Below, in pieces: positions 54,003 through 63,200 of a DNA stretch of 64,000 nt; position 1 is the first letter of the stretch, and each line of letters starts with the position of its first letter. Made by a program: the position numbers and the translations under genes. The notes beneath the pieces were generated by a model. The model was not told the origin of the DNA. It ran no database searches and saw nothing but the letters and a program-made list of their open reading frames with translations. Source of the stretch: Methanobrevibacter sp. (GTDB taxonomy: Archaea; Methanobacteriota; Methanobacteria; Methanobacteriales; Methanobacteriaceae); contig JAFRFB010000033.1 in the NCBI GenBank assembly GCA_017434555.1, positions 1 through 64,000 of the forward strand, written 5' to 3'.

Positions 54003-54793
54003 AAATTCTCTTTTTTGAAATTATTGAATAGCTCATTAGCCCAGTCAATGCAGATATCGTTAGTTGATGTCAATAAACGATTCTGATCATATATGCCGTC
54101 CTCTTTAAAAAAGCCTAACATCATTTTTTTATCGCTGCAGATTAAAAGCAGATAGTCATCATCATCAAAGTCCATAAAGTCAATTTTTAAATTGCTCCTA
54201 GAATTTTTAATGTTTTTAAGTATGAAATCCTTGATATCAACAGGTGAAATCAGATGGATGTTCTTATTTTTTGATGCAATCCTATTAATGCTTTCATTGA
54301 AATTGTTATATGAAAAAGGCAGGATTGCCTTTAAGCTTCCTGATTTTTTTATTGCATTTTCAATCAAATCATATGCTTTGTAAACGTTCAATCCGTCTGC
54401 TTCAATCAGATTGACATCATCTAGATAATGGAAGTTATAAATTGAATCCAAAGGCAGGCAATGAACAATGTGGTTTTGAGTAATGGGGGCAATTCTTTCA
54501 AGCAATTCCATTAACTGGCCCAGCTTTAACATATTTCCCATGTATATCCTCATGGCGTTTGAGAGAAAATAGCAGTCATTTTCCTGATAGATATATCCTC
54601 TCAGCTCCAGCATGTGCATGTTATTTGATATTGCGCTGTAATTGATTTGGGTTTCATGATTAACCTCCCTCATATTCATAGGACATTCGTATAAAGTCTT
54701 AAGTATCGCTAACCTAATCATGGATTTAGGCAAGAATTTTATATCTTTTGATATGGGTTCATAGTTCTCTATAGTATTTGAAATATTTTTCAT
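53990..54793 (-). CDS. Transcriptional regulator, winged helix + FilR1/DUF1724 domain
   Basis: 267 residues. N-terminal winged helix MRLAILKTLYECPMNMREVN (about 30-80), then a C-terminal DUF1724/FilR1-like domain with an NFHYLDDVNLIEADG strand and KIDFMDFDDDDYLLLICSDKK. FilR1-type regulators act in methanogens and autoregulate in some. Start at MKNISNT; the longer GTG-based start overlaps its ribosome site. The operator palindrome at 54856 lies in its divergent promoter. Confidence 0.75.
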   Translation of the reverse strand: MKNISNTIENYEPISKDIKFLPKSMIRLAILKTLYECPMNMREVNHETQINYSAISNNMHMLELRGYIYQENDCYFLSNAMRIYMGNMLKLGQLMELLERIAPITQNHIVHCLPLDSIYNFHYLDDVNLIEADGLNVYKAYDLIENAIKKSGSLKAILPFSYNNFNESINRIASKNKNIHLISPVDIKDFILKNIKNSRSNLKIDFMDFDDDDYLLLICSDKKMMLGFFKEDGIYDQNRLLTSTNDICIDWANELFNNFKKENLNEY

Positions 54794-54855
54794 AAATATC
54801 GCCACCAGTAATACTTATCCAAGAGTTTATCATAATCATAATATAAAGGCTAATG

Positions 54856-54883
54856 AAGTGCGACTAGTCGCACTTTCGCACTT
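54856..54883. promoter_or_regulatory. 20-bp palindromic operator in a divergent promoter
   Basis: AAGTGCGACTAGTCGCACTT (54856-54875) is a perfect palindrome, and TCGCACTT recurs next to it at 54876-54883. It sits between the TATA box of the FilR1-like gene (TTTATATTAT, minus strand, 54847-54838) and that of the TatD-like gene (GTATTTAAAT, 54891-54900). Probably the binding site of the FilR1-like protein. Confidence 0.75.
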
Positions 54884-54981
54884 GCAAAAAGTATTTAAAT
54901 CATGAGTAAAGTTAGGATAATTTTTTAACCTGAAAGCAATATACCAATAACATGAGAAGGTAATTTATTGAAAGTGATATA

Positions 54982-55737
54982 ATGATAGACACACATATAC
55001 ATGCTGATGCAAGAAGTGGTGAAGATTTTAATGAGATGTATTTATCTGGAATAGACACTGCAGTAACTTGTGCCTATTACCCATACAAGATAGATAATGA
55101 CACGGTTCTTTTAAATCATTTAATGAGAATTTTGAACTATGACACGAAAAGAGCATATGAACATGGACTCGAACTTAAGGTTGCACTTGGAATTCATCCG
55201 ACAAATACCTCAGTTGACGGTGAAATAATCTTTGAAGATCTATACCGATGGATTGAAAATAAAGACATTGTTGCAATAGGTGAAATAGGACTTGAAGACC
55301 TGACAGAAAACGAATACAGAATTTTTAAAAGGCAGCTTGATATAGCTGAAGAGACAAAAACCAATGTCATCATCCACACCCCAAGGAAAAACAAATCCGA
55401 AGTGCTTGACGAGATACTGGAGATTTTACCTGAACACATTTCCCCGGAGTATGTTGTAATAGATCATATCAATCAAAATGTGGTGGATAAGGTAATTTCA
55501 ACCGACTACACACTGGGTCTTACGGTTCAGCCACAAAAAATGGACAAAGAAGAAGCAATAGGCATTTTAGATGAATACGGATTTGACAAATTCCTCTTAA
55601 ACAGTGACATGAGCAATAAGGCATCAGACCCATTGTCCGTTCCCAAAACCATTAGAGAATTAACCAGACAGGGCTTTGATAAAAAGGAAATTGACAAGAT
55701 TGCCTTTAAAAATGCTGAAAAATTTTTTAATCTGTAA
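54982..55737 (+). CDS. TatD-family metal-dependent hydrolase
   Basis: 251 residues. MIDTHIHADAR provides the HxH metal site, and VALGIHPTNT, AIGEIGLED, VIIHTPRK and VVIDHIN add the remaining ligands of the TIM-barrel amidohydrolase/TatD fold, ending with LLNSDMSNK. Members are DNases or small-molecule hydrolases. Possibly controlled by the palindrome upstream. Strong hairpin terminator follows. Confidence 0.87.
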   Translation: MIDTHIHADARSGEDFNEMYLSGIDTAVTCAYYPYKIDNDTVLLNHLMRILNYDTKRAYEHGLELKVALGIHPTNTSVDGEIIFEDLYRWIENKDIVAIGEIGLEDLTENEYRIFKRQLDIAEETKTNVIIHTPRKNKSEVLDEILEILPEHISPEYVVIDHINQNVVDKVISTDYTLGLTVQPQKMDKEEAIGILDEYGFDKFLLNSDMSNKASDPLSVPKTIRELTRQGFDKKEIDKIAFKNAEKFFNL

Positions 55738-55752
55738 AAAAAGAGATAATAA

Positions 55753-55790
55753 TTGGTGTTTAATACCGCTTTAAACACCAAAGTGTTTTT
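55753..55790 (+). terminator. Terminator of the TatD-like gene
   Basis: TTGGTGTTTAA (55753-55763), 7-nt loop, TTAAACACCAA (55771-55781): 11-bp perfect stem, then AGTGTTTTTT. Confidence 0.85.
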
Positions 55791-55912
55791 TGGAAAATTG
55801 TTTGGCAGATATTTTCCGATATTTGAATTAGAAAATTGTGGAAAAACTAATTCAAAAAATTTAATTTTGGAGTTTTTTCATTAATGACTATAATGTTTAA
55901 AGCAATGTGTTT

Positions 55913-56000
55913 TTTAGGTTTACCTAAACTTTACATCACTATTTAATAATGTAGTAAGAAGTAGTATATAAATATTTCTATTTTTTTAGGTCTGCCTAAA
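55913..56000. promoter_or_regulatory. Orphan promoter with two DtxR-like operators
   Basis: TTTAGGTTTACCTAAA (55913-55928) and TTTAGGTCTGCCTAAA (55985-56000) flank a TATA element TATATAAAT (55965-55973) that can work in either direction. No gene begins near it: the minus direction leads only to a tiny MKKLQN frame, the plus direction runs antisense into sepF. It could drive a small RNA or be the remnant of a lost metal-regulated gene. The 307-nt gap holds this and the terminator above. Confidence 0.5.
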
Positions 56001-56044
56001 AATTACAAAAAATAAGAAAATAATGCGAAAATGCATTATCGAAA

Positions 56045-56503
56045 TTAAGCTTTTTTAACTAATTTAACTTTCTTAGGAGAAATAACAATTAAATTTTTCT
56101 CACTGGTACGGGAAAGCAATAATGCCTGAGCACCATAACGAGATCTCATCTGTTTAATCTTATCCCCAGCAAGTTTAAAGTTAGCAGGACTTTCGTTTTC
56201 AAGAAAAGACAAATCCAAAATTACAGGATTTTTCTCTTCAAGAACCTGATCTACAACATAATTGATATCGTCGATAGTCCTTGGCCTAATCAAAACAATT
56301 TCATAATACGGTTGTTCAGGAATAATAGGCTCGATATCCTCATAAGTTGGTCTAGGACGTGCATTACCTGAAAAATTAGGATTTTGTCTTGGACTGCGAG
56401 GGGTGGAAGAACCCATGTTTGGACCATTATTCCTAGGTTGTTGTCTAGGTCCTTCTTCGATTTCAAAACCTAAACTTTTTTTAATTGTATCCATCAATGT
56501 CAT
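56045..56503 (-). CDS. sepF: Cell-division protein SepF (archaeal)
   Basis: 152 residues. N-terminal amphipathic helix MTLMDTIKKSLGFEIEEG that targets the membrane, a flexible Pro/Asn/Arg linker (about 20-60), then the SepF core YYEIVLIRPRTIDDINYVVDQVL, PVILDLSFLE and SRYGAQALLL. SepF anchors FtsZ to the membrane in archaea that lack FtsA, including Methanobrevibacter. Transcribed 6 nt after the DUF1611 gene. Confidence 0.94.
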   Translation of the reverse strand: MTLMDTIKKSLGFEIEEGPRQQPRNNGPNMGSSTPRSPRQNPNFSGNARPRPTYEDIEPIIPEQPYYEIVLIRPRTIDDINYVVDQVLEEKNPVILDLSFLENESPANFKLAGDKIKQMRSRYGAQALLLSRTSEKNLIVISPKKVKLVKKA

Positions 56504-56508
56504 GTAAA

Positions 56509-57558
56509 TTACTCCTCTAAATAATCAAGAATAGCATCTAATAATTTTGAAGCTCCATTATTATAAACATCCTCAACAGGCAAATCAAACTTAGATTCGA
56601 AGAATTCAATATCCATATCTAATTCTGCATTTTTTAAGTTAATGGACAGACCAACAACTTTGGTTGGTTCGAGAGATTCAATAGCTTTAATTTCTTCTTC
56701 GATTCCTCTAGGTTCCCTGTATGGATGATTAGGTCTGTGTCCAACAATGACTGCATCAGGAGCAGCTCCGATTAAAATAGCTGCAGATAAACCTCTTGGA
56801 TGAGGATTTCCTTTTTCGGTTAAACTGGATTGACCTTCAATAAAAATAATATCAGGATTCTTTTTGTTTTCCACATATTTAATAGCGGATAAAATAGCGG
56901 CAGGAACATCCATTGCAGATAAACTGCCTGCTCTAAAATTAAAATCAGTTGGTTCTTCAAGTCCCATTTCATCAGTAGATATAATTGCAGGAGTCATACC
57001 ACGTTCCATAGCAGCTATACCTAATTTTTTAGAAGTAGTTCTTTTACCGCATTCCTGAGAAGTTCCTCCAACAAATACAACAGGAGCTTTTGGAGTGTAA
57101 GAAATTTTAGGTAAAATTTCACAGGATTTTTCAGGAGCAATACCTGCAAATTCCTCAACTACATCAAGTCTAGGGCTGATTTCTTTAATAACAACATTCT
57201 TTGATTCAGCGAATTTAGCTAATGACGGATTATCTTCTATAGATAATGACCTGAATGAAGTAACAACATTTAATCCTGCATCAATCGCCTGAACTGCATA
57301 CTTGAGAGCTGTTCCCTCTGCACCAATCGGCAACATGATAACTAGGGATTTTGCATCTGTTTCCATCAAACACTTTTCCAAACTGTCTGAAATGATATGT
57401 CCGCAATACTGTTTGCCTTGTTTTCTTTCGTCATCATCAATGAATCCAACTGCTTCAACGCCTTCAAGATTGGAGAACTTTTCTCCGCCGCCTCCACAAC
57501 CAACAACAATGAAGGGGTTTAAATCCTGAATTTCCTTAACTGAATTTACTGAATACAA
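56509..57558 (-). CDS. DUF1611 family P-loop protein
   Basis: 349 residues. N-terminal Rossmann-like [16 protein letters not shown] and [12 protein letters not shown]-terminal P-loop domain [21 protein letters not shown] with [12 protein letters not shown] and [16 protein letters not shown]1611 proteins are ATP-binding enzymes of uncertain role, some linked to N-acyl amino-acid metabolism. Its placement directly before sepF with a 6-nt gap is a hint to a division or envelope role, but that is inference. Confidence 0.8.
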   Translation of the reverse strand: MYSVNSVKEIQDLNPFIVVGCGGGGEKFSNLEGVEAVGFIDDDERKQGKQYCGHIISDSLEKCLMETDAKSLVIMLPIGAEGTALKYAVQAIDAGLNVVTSFRSLSIEDNPSLAKFAESKNVVIKEISPRLDVVEEFAGIAPEKSCEILPKISYTPKAPVVFVGGTSQECGKRTTSKKLGIAAMERGMTPAIISTDEMGLEEPTDFNFRAGSLSAMDVPAAILSAIKYVENKKNPDIIFIEGQSSLTEKGNPHPRGLSAAILIGAAPDAVIVGHRPNHPYREPRGIEEEIKAIESLEPTKVVGLSINLKNAELDMDIEFFESKFDLPVEDVYNNGASKLLDAILDYLEE

Positions 57559-57761
57559 AACTAATCTCTCCTTATAACTTATAATATCTCATAATATAAA
57601 AAATAATCTTGAAAATTTTTTTAAAAAAATTCTTTCAAAAAAATTATATATTAATTATAATTATTATATTTTCTTATATTAAAATATATCTTTTAAATTG
57701 AAAAATCTTATTTAACATAATTGATATAAATTATACAAAAGACAACTTGGAGTGGCAAAAC

Positions 57762-58706
57762 ATGAGAAAACCTTATGTTATATTAATTGGAAGTGCCTCA
57801 GGGATTGGAAAATCAACAATTGCTTCCCAATTGGCTAAAGAATTAAATATAAAACATTTAATCGAAAGTGATTTCATCAGGGCAGTTGTTCGAGGAATTA
57901 TAGGAAAAGAATATGCTCCCGCACTACACAGTTCATCATATGACGCATATAAAAGTTTAAGAAATAAAGGAAATTACAAAAGTTATGAAGATTTGGTTTC
58001 AGCAGGTTTTGACGAACATGCATCTTATGTAATTCCAGGGCTTGAAAAAATAATTCAGCGTGCAATAACCGATTATGACGACATTATAATTGAAGGAGTC
58101 CATTTGGTTCCGGGTTTGATTGACATTGAACAGTTTAAGGATTATGCAGAGATTTATTTCTTCGTCTTAAGTTCCGATGAAGAATCCCACAAAGAGAGAT
58201 TTGTTAAAAGAGCTATCCAAATCCACAGAGGAGGAAAACAGCTCGATTTCTTTACTGAAAACAGAATCATTCATAATCACTTATTACATGAAGCTGAAAA
58301 GAATAACGTTTCAATAATCAAAACAGAAAGCATTGACAAAAGCATAGAGCAAATTTTAACAATAATCAATAAATCCTGCATGAATATCAAATTAACAAAT
58401 AGCATAGACGAGCTGAAAGACGTTGTCGACATCATTATAAATCAGAACAACGGAAGCATAGAAAAAATTATTTACAGTTTAAAAGGATTTAAAGATCCCC
58501 TCATAAGAGACGTTAAGGTTTCAGATTACGATTCTGCAAAACGCTTTATCGAAAATATTGATAAAAACGATAATGTCAGACAAGATTTATCCAATTTATA
58601 TAATATTTCAAAATACAGGGAACTGTTAGTCTGTGCTGCCAACAATGAAGTGCTTGAAAAGATTAAAAAAGAATTAACAGATAAAGGATTTGTTTATCAT
58701 GAGTGA
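57762..58706 (+). CDS. 2-Phosphoglycerate kinase
   Basis: 314 residues from MRKPYVILIG, with GGAGTGG upstream; the TTG 15 bases earlier overlaps the site. P-loop GSASGIGKSTIASQLAKEL, ESDFIRAVVRGIIG, and IIIEGVHLVPGL, the pattern of Pgk2. The C-terminal third is a helical extension. It makes 2,3-bisphosphoglycerate, precursor of the cyclic 2,3-diphosphoglycerate found in Methanobacteriales. Confidence 0.9.
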   Translation: MRKPYVILIGSASGIGKSTIASQLAKELNIKHLIESDFIRAVVRGIIGKEYAPALHSSSYDAYKSLRNKGNYKSYEDLVSAGFDEHASYVIPGLEKIIQRAITDYDDIIIEGVHLVPGLIDIEQFKDYAEIYFFVLSSDEESHKERFVKRAIQIHRGGKQLDFFTENRIIHNHLLHEAEKNNVSIIKTESIDKSIEQILTIINKSCMNIKLTNSIDELKDVVDIIINQNNGSIEKIIYSLKGFKDPLIRDVKVSDYDSAKRFIENIDKNDNVRQDLSNLYNISKYRELLVCAANNEVLEKIKKELTDKGFVYHE

Positions 58707-59289
58707 AGAAGAAACAGTAGAAATTAATGAGATGGTTATCAAATGCCCTGCATGTGGCGTAGACGGTATTGCAACATCAATAATGAAAGAAATTGAAATT
58801 CCACATTTCGGAAAAGTTTTAGAAACAACAATCCAATGTAAAAAATGTGGTTTTAAACACAGCGACGTTATTTCTCTAGAACAGAACGAACCTGCAAAAT
58901 ATACATTGAAAATATCCGAAGAAACATTATCAGTCAGGGTTGTACGTTCACAGTCAGCTACCGTCAGCATACCTGAAATTGGTGTTAAGGTGGAACCAGG
59001 TCCAAAATCAGAAGGATATGTAACAAATGTTGAAGGAATGCTTACAAGATTTGAAGGAGCAGTCATTAAGGCATTGAATCTTTTTGAAGATGAAGTATCA
59101 CAGACAAACGCCAAAAATACATTATCCCAAATCCGAGAGTTAATTAAAGGTAACGGCACTGCCACATTAATAATAGATGATCCATTCGGCCAGAGCAATA
59201 TTGTAAGCGATGATGTGGTAATATCTGAAATTCCTGAAGAGGAATTGAAAAATCTGAAAACGGGCTTTTCTCATATCGAGGATAATTAA
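58699..59289 (+). CDS. ZPR1-type zinc finger protein (archaeal)
   Basis: 196 residues from MSEEETVEI, overlapping the stop of the kinase gene (ATGAGTGA). CPACGVDGIA and CKKCGFKHSD (zinc pairs spaced about 36 residues), then the ZPR1 domain VRVVRSQSATVSIPEIGVKVEPGPKSEGYVTNVEGMLTRFE. Eukaryotic ZPR1 binds translation factor eEF1A; the archaeal role is unknown. Confidence 0.9.
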   Translation: MSEEETVEINEMVIKCPACGVDGIATSIMKEIEIPHFGKVLETTIQCKKCGFKHSDVISLEQNEPAKYTLKISEETLSVRVVRSQSATVSIPEIGVKVEPGPKSEGYVTNVEGMLTRFEGAVIKALNLFEDEVSQTNAKNTLSQIRELIKGNGTATLIIDDPFGQSNIVSDDVVISEIPEEELKNLKTGFSHIEDN

Positions 59290-59313
59290 AAAAAATAAGT
59301 AATAAGAAGAGAA

Positions 59314-59748
59314 TTATTCTTCTTCCTCTTCTTCAATTTCTGCTGAGAAGTTAGCGAATGAATCTTCTTCTACAACATCTTTTAATTTCAATGTTTTTTG
59401 AACATCCATAGCTAAAGCATTACAATCAGCTTTAATAGCTTCTAAGTGTAATAAAATTCTTTCTTTTTCTTGATTGATTCTTTCAATGTTAGTGTAAGGG
59501 TAAGTAGATTCCTTAAGCATTTCGTATTCGATAGTAGTGTATGGGTAATCGTTTAATTGTTTACATACATTTTTCAATACTTCTCCTAAGAACTTGTTCA
59601 TTTCCACTTTAACTCTTTCCCTAATCATTTTGTCGTCATCAAGATTTTCTTTCATTAAACGAACAACTTCAGCTTTAGCGAAAGGTAATTTTTCTTCATC
59701 TTCATCGACGAATTCTTCGGTTTGTTCAAAGTTTTCTTCTTCTGACAT
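59314..59748 (-). CDS. Probable coiled-coil histone (histone fold + C-terminal coiled coil)
   Basis: 144 residues, acidic at both ends. [16 protein letters not shown], then [20 protein letters not shown], matches the helix-1 and helix-2 layout of archaeal histones (LPxAxVxRxxK, then a long central helix). After a [13 protein letters not shown] segment comes a heptad-rich helix [22 protein letters not shown] ending in AMDVQKTLK. Methanobacteriales are known to carry coiled-coil histone variants; this one fits, but DNA binding is unproved. Upstream TATA box at 59853-59861 and GAAGTGAT near the start. Confidence 0.55.
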   Translation of the reverse strand: MSEEENFEQTEEFVDEDEEKLPFAKAEVVRLMKENLDDDKMIRERVKVEMNKFLGEVLKNVCKQLNDYPYTTIEYEMLKESTYPYTNIERINQEKERILLHLEAIKADCNALAMDVQKTLKLKDVVEEDSFANFSAEIEEEEEE

Positions 59749-59852
59749 AAAAAATCACTTCATTTTTATTAAAAAAATATTGTGCAAAATTTTTCAAGTT
59801 TGTAAAAAACTTTTCTTTACACCAATATCAATTATTATTTTTATTCAAAGTC

Positions 59853-59861
59853 TTATATAAA
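59853..59861 (-). promoter_or_regulatory. TATA box of the histone-like gene; gap to 60241
   Basis: TTTATATAA on the minus strand (59861-59853) predicts a start about 25 nt downstream, so the leader is about 75 nt. Between 59870 and 60241 the AT-rich sequence contains only short unsupported open frames, for example 25 codons from about 60033; nothing else is seen. Confidence 0.5.
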
Positions 59862-60241
59862 TCTATGTATTATTTTACATTTACGAATAATAATTATAAT
59901 AGTAATGAGATTAACTAGTAAAATAATTTAGTGAAAAATCAATAATTTTGATACTTCAAAAATTTGGAAAAATCGATTTGGGAAAATGAAAGTAATAATT
60001 GAAAAGCAACTTTTAAATTACCCTTTCATTCACATATGAAAAAGAAAATTAATAAGATTATTCTTCTTGTGAACTTTGTGAAAAATCAGAAAATAACTCT
60101 TTTTCGACTATAACTCATTTTTTCATACAAATAGGATATTATCATGACAGACCCACATAGTTTTTCATTAAATCACATTAACAAACAATAATTAATAGAA
60201 CTAGTAGAATAAATAATCGTCAAATCGATGATTTTAAAAGA

Positions 60242-60280
60242 ATATAAAAAATAAAAAAATAAGTAGCATGAAAGCTACTT
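60242..60280 (-). terminator. Terminator of the adhesin-like gene
   Basis: On the minus strand AAGTAGC, loop, GCTACTT (60280-60261), followed by TATTTTTTTATTTTTTATA: a 7-bp hairpin with a long T-tract, 4-5 nt beyond the stop. Confidence 0.8.
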
Positions 60281-60284
60281 TAAA

Positions 60285-63200
60285 TTAATCTTTTTTGGAA
60301 ATTCTTGAACCGCACAAAGCAAGTGAAATCAATGCCATGCTTATTAACAATCCAACAGGAATTCCTGTTTCCTTCATCAATACGCTAGCTTTTGCAACCA
60401 AAATCAAATCATCATCGAATCTAGCATGTAAGCCAGGATTGAAAGTATTATTAGGGTCTATAATTTTTTTAATAATTTCAACGATTGATTTAGCGTAATT
60501 ATTTTCCAAATCATGGTCGAAAGTATCGCTAACTACAGAAACCCTATTGTTAGCCATTCCCTCATTTTTAGCGATTGCATTAATAGCCATATAGGTTTTT
60601 TCACCATTTGCCAAAGAACTTAAATGCCATACATGATTAACACTGTCGTAATCTCCTGATGCAGTGAATGAGGATTTGAATTCAAGGGAATCATCCATAA
60701 ATTCACTGACATTAATGTTTCTTGCAGTGCTTGGACCGTTATTGACAATCTCGATTCTGTATGCAATCAAGTCTCCAACTTCATATTGGACTTTTGAAAC
60801 GCTTTTTGTAATTGCCAAGTCGGCTGCAGGAGGTACGGTAACAGTTTTTTCTGCCCTGTTGTTTGAGGAATTATAATCATGGTGATCGCATTTAACGACA
60901 GCAACATTTGTAAATTCACCTACTTCATCACATCTGGTAATAATTGCCAATTCTTTAGTCTGACCTGATGCAAGGTCACCAATATACCATGTTCCGGTTG
61001 TTGAGTAAGTACCATCACCTTGTGCACTTATGAAGGTTAATCCTTCAGGCAATGTGTCAAGAACCACAACACGTGTTGCATCGCTTGGACCGTTATTCTT
61101 AACAATTAAATTCCATTTAACCAACTGTTTATAGTTGACTGTGCTTTGATTGGAGAGTTTCATCACCTGCAGGTCACATGAAGGATCGACGTTGACTGAT
61201 GATTCCGCTCTGTTATTCGAAGGATTGTGGTCATATTCCTTAGCGCTGGCTGTAACGATATTCTTAACGACACCGATAGCCTTAACTCTGGTGATAATTT
61301 CTAAATTCTGGGATTCACCTACTTCAAGACAGCAGAATTTCCAGAATCCGTCATTATAATAACCTTTAGTAGAGTTATAGCTGACAAATTCAAGACCTTT
61401 AGGTAAAATGTCTGTTATTTCAATGGAATTAGCTTTATCCGGACCATTATTTTTAACAGTCACAGTCCATTTGACAAGGTCATAGTAATTAGGAGAGGTG
61501 TTGTTAACCTTTTTAGTTACTTCCAAATCAACTGAAGGAGAAACTTCTATTGATTTATTAGCTTTGTTGTTTTCGGGAACATAGTCATATTCATTTCCGG
61601 TAATGTTAACCATATTGGTGAAATTACCTGTTTTTACAACTTTAGATATAATTTCCAAATTAGCTCTTTCTCCAACATCCAAATCACCAATATCCCAGAC
61701 GCCATTAATGTAATATCCTTTACTTGCAGTTGATTTAACCAATTCGAAAGCATCGGACAATACTTCATTGACTTTAACACCGGTTGCCTTATCAGGACCG
61801 TTGTTTTTAACAATGATTATCCATTTTACATTGTTTTTATATAATGGATTTTGATTGTCAACAATTTTTGAAATTTCCAAGTCAGATGCCTTTGGAACAT
61901 CAACAGATGAATTATCCCTGTTGTTGGATTCATTATGGTCATATTCATTTCCAGTAACATTAGCATTGTTAATTAACAAACCGGTTTTATCAATAAATGT
62001 TACAATTTCCAATGTTTTTGATGAATATGCATTTAAAGATCCGATATTCCATTTGCCTCCGGTAAAATTACCGCTTACACTTCTTATTATAAGTCCGTCA
62101 GGTAAAATGTCTTCAACGAAAACACCGCTTGCGTTATCCGGACCATTGTTTTTAACGGTAATTGTCCATTTAACCAAGTCATGGTAGTTTGGAGCTGAAT
62201 TATTAACTGATTTAATAATTTCTAAATCACAGGATTTTGGAACATCTATTGAAGCTTGAGCCTTATTATTGCTTTTATCGATATCATATTCATTTCCACT
62301 AACAGATGCAACATTTTTAATAACACCAGTTTTATTGACCAAACATACAATATCCAAAGTCTGAGAAGCGCCTTTAGCCAAATCACCAATAGTCCAGACA
62401 CCATTGGAATAACTACCAACACTAGGAGTAGCTGACTGATAAATCAAACTAGAAGGCAACACATCACTCACATTAACCCCAGTTGCAGCATCAGGACCAT
62501 TATTTGTAACAGTTAATGTCCATTTAACCAATTTCAAGTAATTAGGAGTGCTTTCATTAACTGTTTTAATTATGGATAAATCAGCAGTTTTAGGAACAGA
62601 AATTGATTTTGATGCCTTATTATTGGACGGATTATAGTCATATTCTCTTCCAACAACAGAAACCCTGTTAACAAATGAACCCGTTTTATTGACCAAAGTT
62701 ACAATTTCAAAAGTTAAGGATTTTCCAACACCCAATAATCCGATAGACCATTTACCGTTAGAATAATTACCAGTTGTGCTTTTTATAACTAATCCGGAAG
62801 GCAATACGTCAGTTAAAACAACGTCATTTGCAGGATCTGGACCATTATTTTTCACAGTAATCGTCCATTTAACCAGATCGCCATAATTTGGATTTATCTT
62901 ATTAACCTTCTTAATAACCGCCAAATCAGCAGCTTTTGAAACATTTATGAAAGCATCATCACGATTATTGCTTTTATCGATATCATATTCATTTCCACTA
63001 ATAGATGCAACATTTTTAATAACACCAGTTTTATTGACCAAACATACAATATCCAAAGTCTGAGAAATGCATTTAGCCAAATCACCAATAGTCCAAATAC
63101 CATTGGAATAACTACCAACACTAGGAGTAGCTGACTGATAAATCAAACCAGAAGGCAACACATCACCCACATTAACCCCAGTTGCAACATCTGGACCATT

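Noticed and set aside
59870-60241. Short open frames in the gap before the adhesin terminator
   Set aside because: No ribosome sites and no protein-like pattern beyond about 25 codons.
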